This document shows, one piece after another, positions 1 through 43,394 of a stretch of 64,000 nt of DNA. The first letter of the stretch is position 1. Every line of letters starts with the position of its first letter. The stretch is from Enoplosus armatus (lineage: Eukaryota; Chordata; Actinopteri; Centrarchiformes; Enoplosidae). The stretch spans positions 1,966,869 through 2,030,868 of the forward strand of contig NC_092196.1 in assembly GCF_043641665.1 (NCBI RefSeq), given 5' to 3'. The notes under the pieces were generated by a model, which saw only the letters and a list, made by a program, of their open reading frames with translations, made no database searches and had not been told where the DNA came from. The position numbers and the translations under genes were made by a program.

Positions 1-422
1 GACTCACCAAGTCTAACTTGTCCGATTTGAGGCGTATGTAGGGGTCCAGTGTTATCTTAGGTTTGGCCCCTGTTGGTGACCTCTGGCTGGTTGAACCTAG
101 AGGAAGGCGAAAAAAAGAAAAAGGAGGGTGGAGAAAAGAGAAGGAAGATGATGATGAAGAAATAAACAGAGTTGATTTTTGTTAAAGACAAAAGGGGGAC
201 AGCACTGACCATTGTAGCAAAGATATATGTAGCAAATACAGTATCTGTATACGATCATGAACCAGGGGCCTCTAAACAGAACGAGGAGAAAGTACGTGAG
301 GCCACAGTACACATAGTAAACAACAGAAGGAGAAATATCATTGGATAATCTGTAATATCAGAGTGGATGGACAGATATTCTCAGTGGATTTTGCTGGAAG
401 TGGGTGGTTGTGGTGATAGGGG

Positions 423-466
<44 letters not shown>

Positions 467-3270
467 TTGGGTGGGAGGATGAAAAGCAGATGATTAAAAA
501 GAAAAAAAAAAAAAAAAAAAAGAGAGGAGTGGAGGAAAGGTGGGTGATTATATAAATGAGAGTGAGTGAAAACAGGGAGGGCAGACAGCCAATGCCTAAT
601 ATTAATTTGATGAGTTTGTCTGTCCCAGATTTGTGTGTGTGTGTGTGTCTGCACAGCCCCTGTTGCTAGGGGTATGAGCTGATTTCAGTGACTACCCTCC
701 ACCTCCTCCTCGTCCCACCCAAAGGATTTGCACCACCGCCATCACCCCCTCCCATCCCTGACTTGTAGTGATGATTGACAGACCTGCTGCCGTGACAACA
801 GCCGTGCTTTAAAACCCCCGGTTAAACCACTTTTTTCCCTTTTTTTTTTTAAATTCATGTTGTCCACATCTTTGGGGCCTCGTGTATGGGCCGAGTAAGG
901 GCCAATAAGATTTTGAGTTTGTATGTTGACTTCAGAGGTACAAGTATGGACTCTTTGGGTGTAAAAACGTGGCCAAAGAATGTGTGTATGAGTGTGATGT
1001 GTGTAACTTCAGTATCACACACGAACCCTCATCTCAACGTCTATTTAGTAGCTGTTCTAGAGCTTTTCAGTCATACCACATGGTCTTCATCAGCAGATGA
1101 TGGAGTTGGCCGTGGATTAGTTTTTTCTGAGCACTTGAAGGACTCTCGTCAATGTTGGCTTAAACGAGGACGAAACACGGATGGTGTGGTCTGCTGAGCT
1201 TGAAAAGCTTCAGCTACTAAATGGACCTTGACACGCAGACATGTTCATCTTCCCTAACAGGATTCGACACCTTTGATGACCTGCCCCCCCCCCGCTGTGG
1301 ACAGGTCAGACAGTGGCACCTTTTTACTTTACTTAAATTGACATGCAATTGACAAGGCTTCACCCTTGCTTCCCATCATTCTGAAACCACACAGAAATGA
1401 TTTATTGCCATGAATCAATGTCACATGTCTTTGTAAAAAAAAAAAGAAAAAAAAGAATTATATCCAGCTCACCTCACCACAAACTGCAGACATCTGTCAT
1501 GGCTAGCAACTGGCTTAACCAATAAGAGCCTGGAGGGGAGCTAAGTGGTCACAGCACCTAGAAAATAACCTTGACTGGGGTAATCCAGGCCAATAGGATT
1601 GGGAAAGGCACTCGGGTGGCTTTGAGCTGGGACCCACGGGCGACCCTTAACAGTAAAGCTACTGGTCTGTTTGAAATCTTTCTATATCATTATCAAGCAC
1701 TTTTTCTTTCATATAAACACTGACTGTTTTCATATAGCTTTCACATCGTTTTCATGTGTACTCTTTTTAGGATGCTCCGATGTGCTTTAAAGCAACGATG
1801 ATCTCAGTAATAATTACATAATACCTTCATATGACTAAATCAATGTTAATTCTGATTAATCATCATCCTTGAGCTGTGCAGGTTTGAGGTAGAGAGATTT
1901 TCGCTTGCGTTTGAAACAGCAGCCGCTGTGCAGACGCACTGAGCTTGAGAAGAAGGATGAAATGATCTGATCCATCACAACACAGACTTGTCTTGTGTTC
2001 CCTGGCTGTCATCTTCTCTCAGACTCGTCTTTTTTTTTGGCTTGTTAATGCTGAGTTTTATTCCCTCTCCAACGCAGAGCCACCAGTGAAAACTGAAGAA
2101 CAACAATGAACTACACCCACCATTATTATTAAGACGGGACTTTCTCATGATCCCTCATATTTCCTGTGTACTCTGAGGTCCCCTGTTGCGCTGCGGTTTC
2201 GATTAAATCCCATCCTCTCCTCTCCACCTAATCCCCAATCTCTGTAAGGGAGCAAATGTTCCCCCGTTTTTTTTTTTTTATTCTCAGATCAGATGGGTTT
2301 ATCTCATATGTGTCTGATTTCAGGGACTTCTAGGACAAATCAGAGAAAATCTCAACTTTGACTCGGCAGGTGTTTAATAGTCCTCCAAAGGTTATTCTAT
2401 GGCATAGCTGTTATCCAAGTAAACAGGATGATGGAGAGAAGGGTGGACAATGATGGTGAATGTAGGTATTAGTGTCATAACCAAGAGGAGTGATCATCAC
2501 AGGGCAAACAACCATCGAAACATATGTAAAGTCATTATATAAACATGCATCACTGTGTATTTTCTAAGAGCATAAGGCTGGCATTCTATATTTCTCTTAC
2601 TGTCATCAAACCCCATGAGAAGATCAAAACCAACAACATGTTCGCCTGTCTCTTAATACTTTCTGACTCACCTACCCTGTGTGTGCGCCTCTCAGACGTA
2701 AGCCCATCGGTTCCTACTGACCACATAAACCTTTAACAGCTCACAAATATGTTTAAATTAAAAAAAAAAAAAAACTAATTTCCTATTATTTTCAGCGGTG
2801 GATTAATTCACATTTGGTGCTCCAGTGAGTATTTGAGGCAGCAGGACGGCGTATGTGGGATTGAGTCCAAATAAACTACAGTGTGTGTGTGTGTGTTCAT
2901 AGTAATGAAGGAACATGTCACCCATTGCAACAGTGCGGCTCATTGATGTGTTTTTAACAGTTTGTGATACGCACACAGTACTTGTTAGTAGATGCAGTCA
3001 CTGTTGGTTTATCTCTGTACATGGGATTCACTGACAGTAAGAAAAACATAGTATATAGCCAGACTCATCCTTTAAAGTTGCATTGGGCAATATTGTTTGA
3101 TATGAATCAAATAAGTGCCAGTAATATGAAATAGTTCTTATTACTACCAATCTCACTGTGAATCAACAGCCCACTCTACACCCCTACACAGGAGCAGCAG
3201 AGGAGAGGAGCAATTTTAATTACATATGGGACAAAAATGCAAGAGAAACAGTATAGTGAGGTGTTTGTAC
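1..3270. other. Gene interior with no recognised exon
   Basis: Open frames here are short or made of microsatellite. GT runs at about 424-458, 631-649 and 2881-2896, a poly(A) run at 496-521 and a decayed MITE-like stretch at about 3060-3185 are present. It is probably intron of the stxbp4-like gene, whose later exons should lie further left. I found no convincing exon. Confidence 0.4.
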
Positions 3271-34080
<30,810 letters not shown>

Positions 34081-34305
34081 GTTGACATGGAGCCCGCTTC
34101 TCCGGTAGGACGTACGGTCGGTCGGTCGGTGGTCGGCTTCCCAGCCCCTTCAGCCTTCTGCCGCCAGCCACATGATGGGACCGTCTAACACAAGGCAAGC
34201 CTCTAATTCCAGTTCACCAGACCGTCCGCTCCAAACATCTCCACCTTCACCCGCTGATTTAATCTCTTTACATAACCAAACAAAGTCGACAAAAATTTAA
34301 AAAAA

Positions 34306-34330
34306 GGGGGGGGGGGGGGGGGGGGGGGGG
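34306..34330. repeat. Poly(G) tract, 25 G, near the promoter
   Basis: The tract follows an A-rich stretch about 225 bases upstream of the stxbp4-like start codon. It is C-rich on the gene's sense strand. Confidence 0.85.
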
Positions 34331-34910
34331 TCACAGAAAGCGCGGAGGCTGGGCGTTAATTTGGCGAGGCTCGTGTTTCAGACACTACCTGTCACCTCCC
34401 TCTGCCCGTCCTGACTGCAGCCGGTTAGATTTGTTGCTTCAAACAACAGTTGCACGAGCAGGAGAGGTATCCTCGGCGAAGCCTGCCCATTTTAGAAGAC
34501 TATTGGTTTCATTATTGATTATTAGACTATTGATATTGTTCCTTAGTTACAGTTAGTATGTGGAATATTTCACCAGCATGTAAAACTTAGTTATTGGACT
34601 GGGGTTATTGGACATTTTTTTTAATCTAAACTTACATTTTTTAAATATTTTACATCTCGACTATTAAAAAAAAGAAAGAAAAAAAGATGAATGCCACCCA
34701 GTCAATAAGATAACAACAACTACAGCTGTTCAGCCTATGAGAATTCAAACAGAGTAGGAGGGCTTAGATGCCTTTAAACGCATCAATGCATAAGTGCCCT
34801 GCTCCCCATTTAGAAACAGCAATTTAATCCTCAGTTGACATCCATTACTTAGCATTAGTCATTTGTCATTCAAGTCTCTGCACATCTGTGCTTTACTGCC
34901 ACCTGTCCAG

Positions 34911-35120
34911 GCTGCAACTAACAGGGATCCCCCCCCCCCCCCCCCCCCCCCATTGTCAATCAATCCATTGATTCTTATTGATAAGTCAATTATAAGTGAG
35001 TTATTTAATTATTTTCTTAAATGATAAAAAAAAAAGTGTTATCTTAAATATCACTCAGTCTTACACTTCTCTTCATTCACGGTGTTTCTTTCAAGTTGCT
35101 GGAGTTGTCATAATCTCATA
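34911..35120 (+). mobile_element. hAT-like MITE fragment carrying a poly(C) tract
   Basis: It starts GGCTGCAACTAACAGGGAT, the typical TAGGGCTGCAACGA-type terminus, then has 23 C (34929-34951) and CAATCAATCCATTGATTCTT. It is the same family as 35485-35785 and 42593-42908. The 3' end is lost or decayed. Confidence 0.5.
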
Positions 35121-35196
35121 AAATAATTCTATTGCGACTACTTACTTAATTAAAAAAAAATATTCTGCCACCTTGAGCAAGACACTGAGGCCCAAG

Positions 35197-35232
<36 letters not shown>

Positions 35233-35280
35233 GCAAATTGTAAAACACTTTGTCTGTTAAGGTAGAAAGGCGCTACAAAA

Positions 35281-35990
35281 GTGCATTTGTTCAGATCCTT
35301 TACTGCAGTAAAGGTACTAAATACCACACTGCAAATACTCTATTACAAGTAAAACTCCTGCATTGAAAATGTTACTTCAGTAAAAGTATGTGAGTATAAT
35401 CAGGAAAATGTATTAAAAGCAGCAAAATGTTACTGTCTTACTGTTGTAGTTGGTTGAGGCGGAGCTCATTTCCAACCATTTTTGTATCAACTAATGATTA
35501 TTTTCATTCTGGATTAATCTGCTGACCCCCCCCCCCCCCCATTAATCAATTGATTGTTGTTACCCAGAGCCCAAAGTGACACCTTCATAGTTTGTCCAAC
35601 CAACAGTCCAATCCCCAAAATGATTATAAATAAATCAAAATGATTAAATTAATCAATTCAAAGAGGAAAAGCACATTTTGTGAAGCTGGAACCATCAAAT
35701 GTTTCTGCACGAAAAAAAAAAGACCAAACGATTATCAAAGTAGCTGCCAATGAATTTCCTGTCAATCAACTCTTCATTTCGGCTGTACTTACTTGTGTGC
35801 AAAAATCTTAATTTGTCAAGTAACTACTAACTAAAGCTGTCAAAGTACAAAGTACAATATTTTAGATGTCGGGTAGTAGAAGTACAAGGTGGCATGAAAA
35901 GAAAAGACTCAAGTAAAGTACCTCAAAGTTGTACTTAAGTACAGTGCCTGTGTACTTAGTTTCACTCCACCACTGACCATTACCACAGAG
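35281..35990 (-). mobile_element. MITE made of TACTTxAGTA words, split by another MITE
   Basis: Outer blocks 35281-35450 and 35800-35990 contain AAGTAAAACTCCTGCATTG, ACTTCAGTAAAAGTATG, CAAGTAAAGTACCTCAAAGT and GTACTTAAGTACAGTG and end CTCCACCACTGACC. This is a well-known fish non-autonomous element in minus orientation. An hAT-like MITE occupies 35485-35785. Confidence 0.55.
35485..35785 (+). mobile_element. hAT-like MITE inserted in another MITE
   Basis: CAACTAATGATTATTTTCAT, GGATTAATCTGCTGA, 15 C, then CCCAGAGCCCAAAGTGACAC, CCAACCAACAGTCCA and GAAGCTGGAACCATCAAATG follow the same order as in the family member at 42593. The ends are decayed and no clean target duplication is visible. Confidence 0.5.
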
Positions 35991-36030
35991 TTGGCAAAGC
36001 AAGCACTGGGCAAACACTTGTCACAGGGCC

Positions 36031-36076
<46 letters not shown>
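36031..36076. repeat. (CA)n microsatellite
   Basis: About 23 CA units. Similar runs are at 35200-35230 (GT), 42013-42042 (GT), 43359-43391 (CA), 53761-53792 (CA) and 62909-62935 (CA). Confidence 0.9.
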
Positions 36077-36078
<2 letters not shown>

Positions 36079-36079
36079 T

Positions 36080-39000
36080 GTCAATACTACGTTTGTTTCC
36101 TTCCCACTATATTTCTATAGTACCTTTAAATGTTAAGAATTGAATCAGCCCGGGTGTTGTATGACGGTCCAAATGCTGCTTCAGAAGCGTCTCCAAAAAG
36201 AGAAACAAACGCCTTCTTATTCATCAATTTGATACAACACAATACGTTCTACACACTTTAAGTAAAAGAGAGAGAAACACTGACAAAATAAAGAATTTCA
36301 ATTTCAACTGATTGAATATTCACATCTAAATACATGTGAAACCTTCCTAGAATACCACACCAGCTCTGCGTGGCATCGTAATCCCTGGCATGCAGGGGCA
36401 CAAGACAACTATCTGCCAGTAAATTTGGCTTAACCGACTGTGTGAAACAGTAGGAAAACATACCTGGCAAAACCTAGAGGCACTTTCAGCCTTTGGAACA
36501 TGTCGGCTTTTTTTTTTTTGTGTGTGGAAAAGCCTGGATGCCTGAGTCTTGTTGTTGTTAACATAGCCTCTGCATAGTCCCTGCCACGATGCACTGCGGG
36601 CTGCCAAGCAGATACTGGATGATGAAGAGTGCCAATTGATTGAGGAGATGATAAGCTTATGGCAAACGGATAATACGCACAAATCCATACGGCACAAAGC
36701 GGTGCTAAATATAGGCCTTTAGAGGAGTGCTGCTCATTTACCCCAAACAGTACAGATTATTCTACATTTCTCACACACATTGTAGCCTAACATTTCATAT
36801 TTTGCACTCTGTATTTTTAGATATACAATGCTCTTGGCTACAAGAACTAACAGCCGCCCAGGTATGTAAAATCCAAAATTAAATGCACTACAAGACATCA
36901 AGAACTCTGTGACTGCTAGCAGGACGTTATCATTTAGTCTGCCCCCCCCGTATCTCCACTAATGTACAAAATTACAAAGCCAAATGCATGGTAACCTTGA
37001 TAAGGCCTTGCTGAAAAGGAAAACAAGTTGGATGTTGTATTTGAATTACTTACTTAGATTCTTTTTTTCATTCTTTCTCTGCAAGTGATGACTGTATTCA
37101 TTCTGGAATGGTTTTATTTTTTCACGTTGTTTTGCACATTTTGTATGTTGACGGCTCTTTCTGGTTGCTCAACTCATTTCATCTCTCTTGAAACTCATCC
37201 TAAATCACTCGCAGACTACGTTAAAGCTGCATTAAGCTAGAACCGTCGCCACTCACGCCGGTGTTATCAAGGGTTCAAGACGTCACCTTGAGCTACTTCT
37301 TGTCTGATGTTGGTAGGCCAAGGAAAAACAGAGATGGGACGATATACATTTGATATAAAAATCATGTTTACGTGTATGCAAGATGGGATGGGGGCAGACG
37401 TTGCATTTAATTAAATATCTTCGCCGTTTTTTTTTTTGTCACACGATGAAATGGGAAAAAAATGCCCGAATCTGCTGAGTCAGCTCTACGGACTGAACAT
37501 TTTAGGGAGGTGGGGGAGGCGCCAACTGAGCAGAGAAGTGGAAGTGGGAGTGCGCTGTTTGGGAACCCCAGCACACCATTGATAGTATCCTGACTGGTTG
37601 CATCACGGCCTGGTAAGTAGTTGTATATTGCTTGACAGGATCTCAATTTCCTCAATTTTGCCTTTCACATGTCATGTCTGTAACCCGTGTTTACATTTGC
37701 AGCCTTCAAAATGCTTCATTGAGCATGTTTGTGGGTTTTGACAGTAAAAAAAAAAAAATTTGATTTGTATGTGTTTTTTGGGTCCAATGTGCTGATACAG
37801 TAAACCGAAGTGAAAGAATAATTGTCAGGTCATACAGGTGACGTTGTGCAGAAGAAAAAGATACCAAACATTGGCATGGTCAACATTTTTTAGGGTGGTA
37901 TATAAAGGCAAAATCAGAAGTATTCAAAAACGGCCAAAATAGCTGGTTTGACTTAAACACCACTCCTCAGCCTGATTTCAACATTTCTTTTAATTAAGGC
38001 AACCTTGTTGGATCTCTATGTTCTCAAGTGGAACGACATAAACCATTATTCACAGTGACAGTAGTGCCGATGAACCTGTTTCAGCACCGTTTCCACCTAC
38101 ACACCGATGATGCCTCTACGGCCAGGCCAAGGTTTCTGATGTTTACCCAGCTGTTGAGATTAGGAGAAGCTGGAGGGCGCCCAGCCTCTTACCTAACCCA
38201 GCAGTCTTGCACTGACTCCAGACACAAGCTTAGACAGCCCAGATGTAAGCTTGGCTAACACTCAGACTGCTATGGTAGCCAACTTGTCGTCACTTCTCGG
38301 CATCTCATTTGGTGATGCTGGCCTGTTGGACCACATACTGTGCATGACAGAAATGTCCCTACGTGTCCCCCCAACAAGAAAATGTTTTGTGACACCTGAG
38401 AGTAGAGTTGTTGCAGGGGTTACGTATTTTTGTAGGCCAACCCAGAAGTTCCCTTGACAAGAAGCCAATGGGCTTTTTCCATAGGATTTTGGAATATTGC
38501 AGAAAGTAAACAAAGGTTTATGATACACGTTTTGTTCAGCAAGATCATCTTCACTAATGAACACCACTTTTATGATTTCTGAAGTGTAAATGGAATCGCC
38601 AGAAGTAAAAAGCTAACGTTAAGCTATAAAGGAACGTCACCACCACTGAGCTTCACTTTTAAGAGAATATAGATAGATATAGATATATAGACAGATAGAT
38701 ACAGAGTATAAACACAACGAGGCTGTAACGGCGGACTAGTGAGTAGATGACTTTCCGGGTTCGGCGTGAAGACGTTTAATTTTAATTTAAAACAACCTCT
38801 GTAGTCTCACTTAGCTGCTTGTCAGCAACCGCCTTTTTTAAGACTTCAAAAAAAAAAGCTTCAAAATCCACGAGTGGGGTGTATCTACTGACATATTTTA
38901 TGTCGTAGCACAAAACGTGAAAATTAACCACGGACCTTCTTTCAGGCATCTAACCAAAAACCCATTGACTTCCAGGCGAGGGAACCGGAAGTGTAAAAAT

Positions 39001-39530
39001 GCCGGCTCGTTTCCGGGTTTTAGGATTCGCTCCTGCAGCACTCTATAGTGAATGAAATCATTGAATCATGTCCATTCAGCATTTTCAGTTTGATTCCATA
39101 TCCTCAGGTTTTGTACAGCACCACCAGGTTTCAAAGTCATTCAACATGATGGACTAGTCGTGAGTGTTATGACAGATTTTACACCAAAATGTCATCATCT
39201 CGGTGATGCAACACTTACACACCAACACGCCAGTCCTGACAGCTCTGGGACAGAATGACAATCGCACTCCCACAAGCAGCTCATTGACACACACATCTTA
39301 ACTGTAAATCACTCTGCAGCTGGAGGAACTCAGTCACTACCCCTAAGGTTTGACCAGTGCTGTTGTTATTTCTACAGGGCGTTTGATCACTTGCCAAGGA
39401 TCAAACATTTTCCCCATAATTCTTATCTTGGTTGAAGGTAAAAAATAAGACAACATTTCAGTCTTTCAATCTTCCGAAGTAACATTTAGAAAACAGAACA
39501 TAATACACTCCAAAATGGACAAAATACTTT
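36080..39530. other. Non-coding stretch, no recognised gene
   Basis: It includes a 44-bp LINE scrap at 37573-37616 (CACCATTGATAGTATCCTGA, as at 41511) and an irregular GATA run at about 38665-38702. Open frames near 38028-38567 show no domain. Confidence 0.4.
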
Positions 39531-40829
39531 GTTCATACCACACAGTCAGTGCATATGGTCAGAAATTTAGCGCTGCACATGACAGAACCACCGTCTAGGG
39601 TGCTGAATCTGGGGCTGTTCTGGGCGTTCCCCAACATTTGCGCCAGCAGGCGGGAGTCCCGCTGGAAAGGGGACTGATGGCCAATAGTTTGCTTTGACTG
39701 ATTTCCAGGTCCTGGTGGCTGAATCTCTCCGTAGCTCGTTCTACTCCAGTTCACCAGAGTCTGAAAGTCCCTGGTCCGATGTTACATAGTCGCCCACCTT
39801 TAGGCTCGGTGGAGGATATCAAGTCACCTCGCGTCGAAAGGCTCAAAGACCAAGTGAAGTCATACGTCAGTGGTGTTGAAGTCAAGTCAAGCCTGAAGTT
39901 GTCATGACTCCTAAAACTCTAAAACCCAAGAGCCCAGCTGAATAAAACTCTAAACAAGCACAAGTGCACGGAGCACAAGCCCGATTTCCTCTCTCGCAGC
40001 TCGCTACATATTCATGAGTTGTATTCGTGAGGAAAGGAAGGAAGATTTGCGGTTGCATTTGTTGTTCCTTTCATCATCCTGACAGCCTTTCAGGAGGGAC
40101 ACCGCTCTCTCCCTCAGGACCTTAAGCCTCACATTCATCAGCAGCTTCTTTTCTCTGCTGTACATATTTCAATGGTGCGGGTTTGTTTGCGTGTGCTTCT
40201 CAAACAGTCAGTCCGACGTTTGGGGGTAAGCCACCTAAATTCTCTCAATGAGCATTTGAATTTGGGGTGACTTGTTCGCTTTGATCAGCCGCTGGATTAC
40301 ATAACGTGAAATCCTGCAATTTTTTTTTTATTTTTTTTTATTTTTTTTTAAATCTAATACCTACAGAAGCTTAGCAGTCCTTCAAAGCATCTCACAAAGA
40401 CGCTTTGAAGGAATGAAGGGTGCTTTAAACCTGAACCAGAAAAAAGCTGAAGGCTGCAGGGAGTTGCCACATATTCAATGACTTAACTGTCGAGGTCGAG
40501 CATTTTGGGGGGGGGAGTTTAAGTAATGTGCTTTGCGGTGCCAGGGCCTTAAAATATTTGCAGATGTAGGCAATAAGTGATTATTCTTCATTCATATTCT
40601 TGTTGATTAAGTGTCGACCCTTTGGTTCGTGTCGCAATCCAATAAAAAAATTATTTAAAGCTGCAGTCGTTTACCTTTTTTGCTCACTTGGGGGCAGTGC
40701 AGCAAGATAAAAACACAAGCATTCATTTATCACCTTACGTTGTGTGTGTAAGTGTTTGTAAGTCCAGTATTCACTCTTCTTTTCACTGAGGATTACTGTA
40801 CGGACAGTCCTGAATCAGAGGCCCTGGGG

Positions 40830-41800
40830 TAACGGACCGACGCCTACAACCCAGGAGTCTAACTACCAGGGCTCCAACTCTACAAACACGTGGGCTGGAC
40901 TAAGAACCATCACAGACTGCAATAGGAAAAACACCAGTGCTGAGATCATGTCTGCATCTCTCCCAGATGATCTGAACATCCTCTATGTACGCTTTGAGAG
41001 CAACTTCCCGACTGAGGAGTTACCGAAGGCCCAGGACCCCCGTTCACTGGTCATATCCGGGGCAGATGTGTGCAGATCCTTCAAAAGGATGAATGCACCT
41101 GGACCTGATGGCAACCCTGGCCCGAGCTCTCAAGGTGTGTGCAGATGACCTGGCGGATGACTTTACAGATATTTTAAACATGTCACTGTTCCAGTCTGCA
41201 GTCCTCATATGTTTCAAGAAGACCACCATTGTCCCTCTCCCCAAAAAGTCCAAAACCCTCTGCCTTAATGACTAAACCTTCATCACCTCGTCCCTCCCTG
41301 ACTCACTGCACCCGGTACAATTTGCATGCAGACCAAATTGATCAACGGATGATGCCTTTGCTATAGCCCTCTGTGACTGGATCCTGAACTTCCTGACTGG
41401 CAGACCACATGCTGTGCGGATAAGCACCACCACATCCTCCAACCTGACTCTCAACACCCGTGCCCTTCAGGGCTGCGGGACTCCAGGATACTGCGCAACT
41501 TCTACAGGGGCACCATTGATAGTATCCTGACTGGTTGCATTACTGCCTGGTATGGCAGTTGCACCGCCCTCAACCGTGAGGCTCGACGGAGGGTGGTGAA
41601 AACTGCACATCACCAGGACTGAGCTGCCATCCATGGAGGACTTCTACACCCAGGCCAACACGATCACTGAAGACCCCAACCACTCCAGCCACAAATTGTT
41701 CCGACTTCACCCCTCAGGCCATAAGACCGTTGAACTCTCTGCACTGTTACACCGTACCTGTACATTAAGTATACTACTTATATATATATATACCCCCCAT
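40830..41800 (+). pseudogene. Decayed CR1/Rex1-type LINE (reverse transcriptase and 3' region)
   Basis: Successive frames give RSFKRMNAPGPDGNPG, DDFTDILNMSLFQSAVLICF, KKTTIVPLPKKSKTLCLND, SLPDSLHPVQFACRPN, CDWILNFLTGRPHAVRISTT, then NFYRGTIDSILTGCITAWYG and an end resembling LP-MEDFYTQA. These are the fingers and post-palm parts of a reverse transcriptase. The central palm with the YADD motif is missing and there are several frameshifts and stops. Clade is a guess between CR1 and Rex1. Confidence 0.75.
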
Positions 41801-42484
41801 ACACACACGTCATAGAAACACACAAATTCTCATCACACACACACGTTTATTCTCTTCTTCTTCTTCTATTTGGCAGCCATGGCAACGACCACTGGCCTCA
41901 GAACTTTAATCACTAAATCTGCACAGTGGGTCGTTATCAAATTATGGGATTAACCAATCCACACTGACAAAAATAATCACAGAGGGACACATGCACATGT
42001 TCTCATACGACTTGTAAGTGTGTGTGTGTGTGTGTGTGTGTGTAATAGAGAGCAATAGAAGGAAAAGACCAACACTAAAGAGATGGGTGATCACTCTCAA
42101 GTGTTTGCAGTTACAAGGCTGCCCTCTATAGACGAGGAGGAGAAGCTGCAGGTTCAGTGAGCAGCTGCCATTCTAACCAGGAGGACCCAGGGATCGGGGT
42201 TCCTGGGAGAACCCCAGCAGTATAATGATATTAAGGGACCCCATGGAGTTGTCTACTAAACAAACACAGCCATGTTAATATTGAGTGTTTCTCATTAAAA
42301 AGCATTGTATGTATGTTTTGCGACAGAGGTGGGTATATTGGATGCAAACGGTTGCCATGCTGGCACAATGCAAGTCTACTCCACAGCACAGCAAAAGAAG
42401 ATAATAAAGCGCCCACTTGGTGGGTGGCGCTGTGATTGGAGCAGATGACCTGCTGGGGGGGGGGTGCATGGCTGAGTGCAGCGA

Positions 42485-43001
42485 CTGTATAGTCGTGACA
42501 TCACAACCTTACGGAAGTCCTGGCGGCTCGTTTAAAGGCACAGTTTCTGAGTACGGGCCGTGTGCACTGCTCCGCGGACTGAGCGTTTTGATTAGGGGCG
42601 GCGGCTAACGATTGTTTTCATCATCGATTAATCTGCCGATTACTGTCACGATTAATCGATGAATCGTTCAGTTTATAAAATGTCAAAAAATTACTCTAAT
42701 TGCTTCTTTTGTCTAATCAACAATCCCAAACCCAAAGACTCATCTACTGTCGTAAATGACAAAGAAAAGCAGCAAATCCTCACATTTAAGCTGGAACCAG
42801 CAAACGTTTGCCAGTTTTGGTTGAAAAATGTATCGATTATCAAAATAGTTGGCAACTAGTTTTCTTTCCATCGAATGATCGATTAATCAAGTCATCGTTG
42901 CAGCTCTAGTTTTGATACGTTCACAGTATTCATACAGCACCTGGACCTGCTTTATAATCAAACATCCACATGGAGATCTCACTTTCTACAATGTGGGACC
43001 T
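42485..43001 (+). mobile_element. TTAA-type MITE (3' part) interrupted by an hAT-like MITE
   Basis: Segments 42485-42592 and 42909-43001 are colinear with 11246-11433 of the full copy (TGTGACATCACAAC, CGGAAGTCCTGGCGGCTCGT, GACTGAGCGTTTTGAT, then TTCATACAGCACCTGGACCT, ending ATGTGGGACCTT). The 316-bp hAT-like element interrupts it. The final TTAA has decayed to TTGCAA. Confidence 0.8.
42593..42908 (+). mobile_element. hAT-like MITE with perfect 8-bp target duplication
   Basis: GTTTTGAT flanks both ends (42585-42592 and 42909-42916). Termini read TAGGGGCGGCGGCTAACGAT and, inverted, TAGAGCTGCAACGATGACTT, imperfectly paired with the TAGGGCTGCAACGA consensus. The interior is rich in CGATTAATC words. 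An 8-bp duplication is the hAT signature. There is no transposase. Confidence 0.85.
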
Positions 43002-43355
43002 TGCAAATGTGAAGCTGCAACAGCAGGAAAGGTTCGGTTTGCATCACTAGTTATACAACTCCAAACCACAGGGAGTTCAGTTAGAAGCATATATAGCATA
43101 TATATAATACAAATGTTCTGATAGCGTCACTTCTGCAGAGGAGGAATGAAGAATCGAACTAAAGTCTTCCAACAAAAGAGAACGTGTAGTCTCGACACTC
43201 TTCGTCAATGTCACCACTCCAACTTTGTATGTATGTGTGTTTGTCTCTGTTTTTGTTTGTGTCTTTGCTGTTCAGATATCTCTGTCCCGCTGTTGTTATA
43301 GTGATACTATGGTGCCTTATTTGGTCTCCATAGCCTGCATTGCAAACTGTTACCA

Positions 43356-43394
<39 letters not shown>

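Noticed and set aside
358..654. Frames made of repeated His-Thr or Val-Cys dipeptides
   Set aside because: They are translations of CA/GT microsatellites; the same holds near 5536-5843, 6466-6757 and 58525-58800.
34081..34500. Divergent COX11-like gene at the CpG region
   Set aside because: In mammals STXBP4 has COX11 as a head-to-head neighbour, but no plus-strand coding sequence resembling it is present here.
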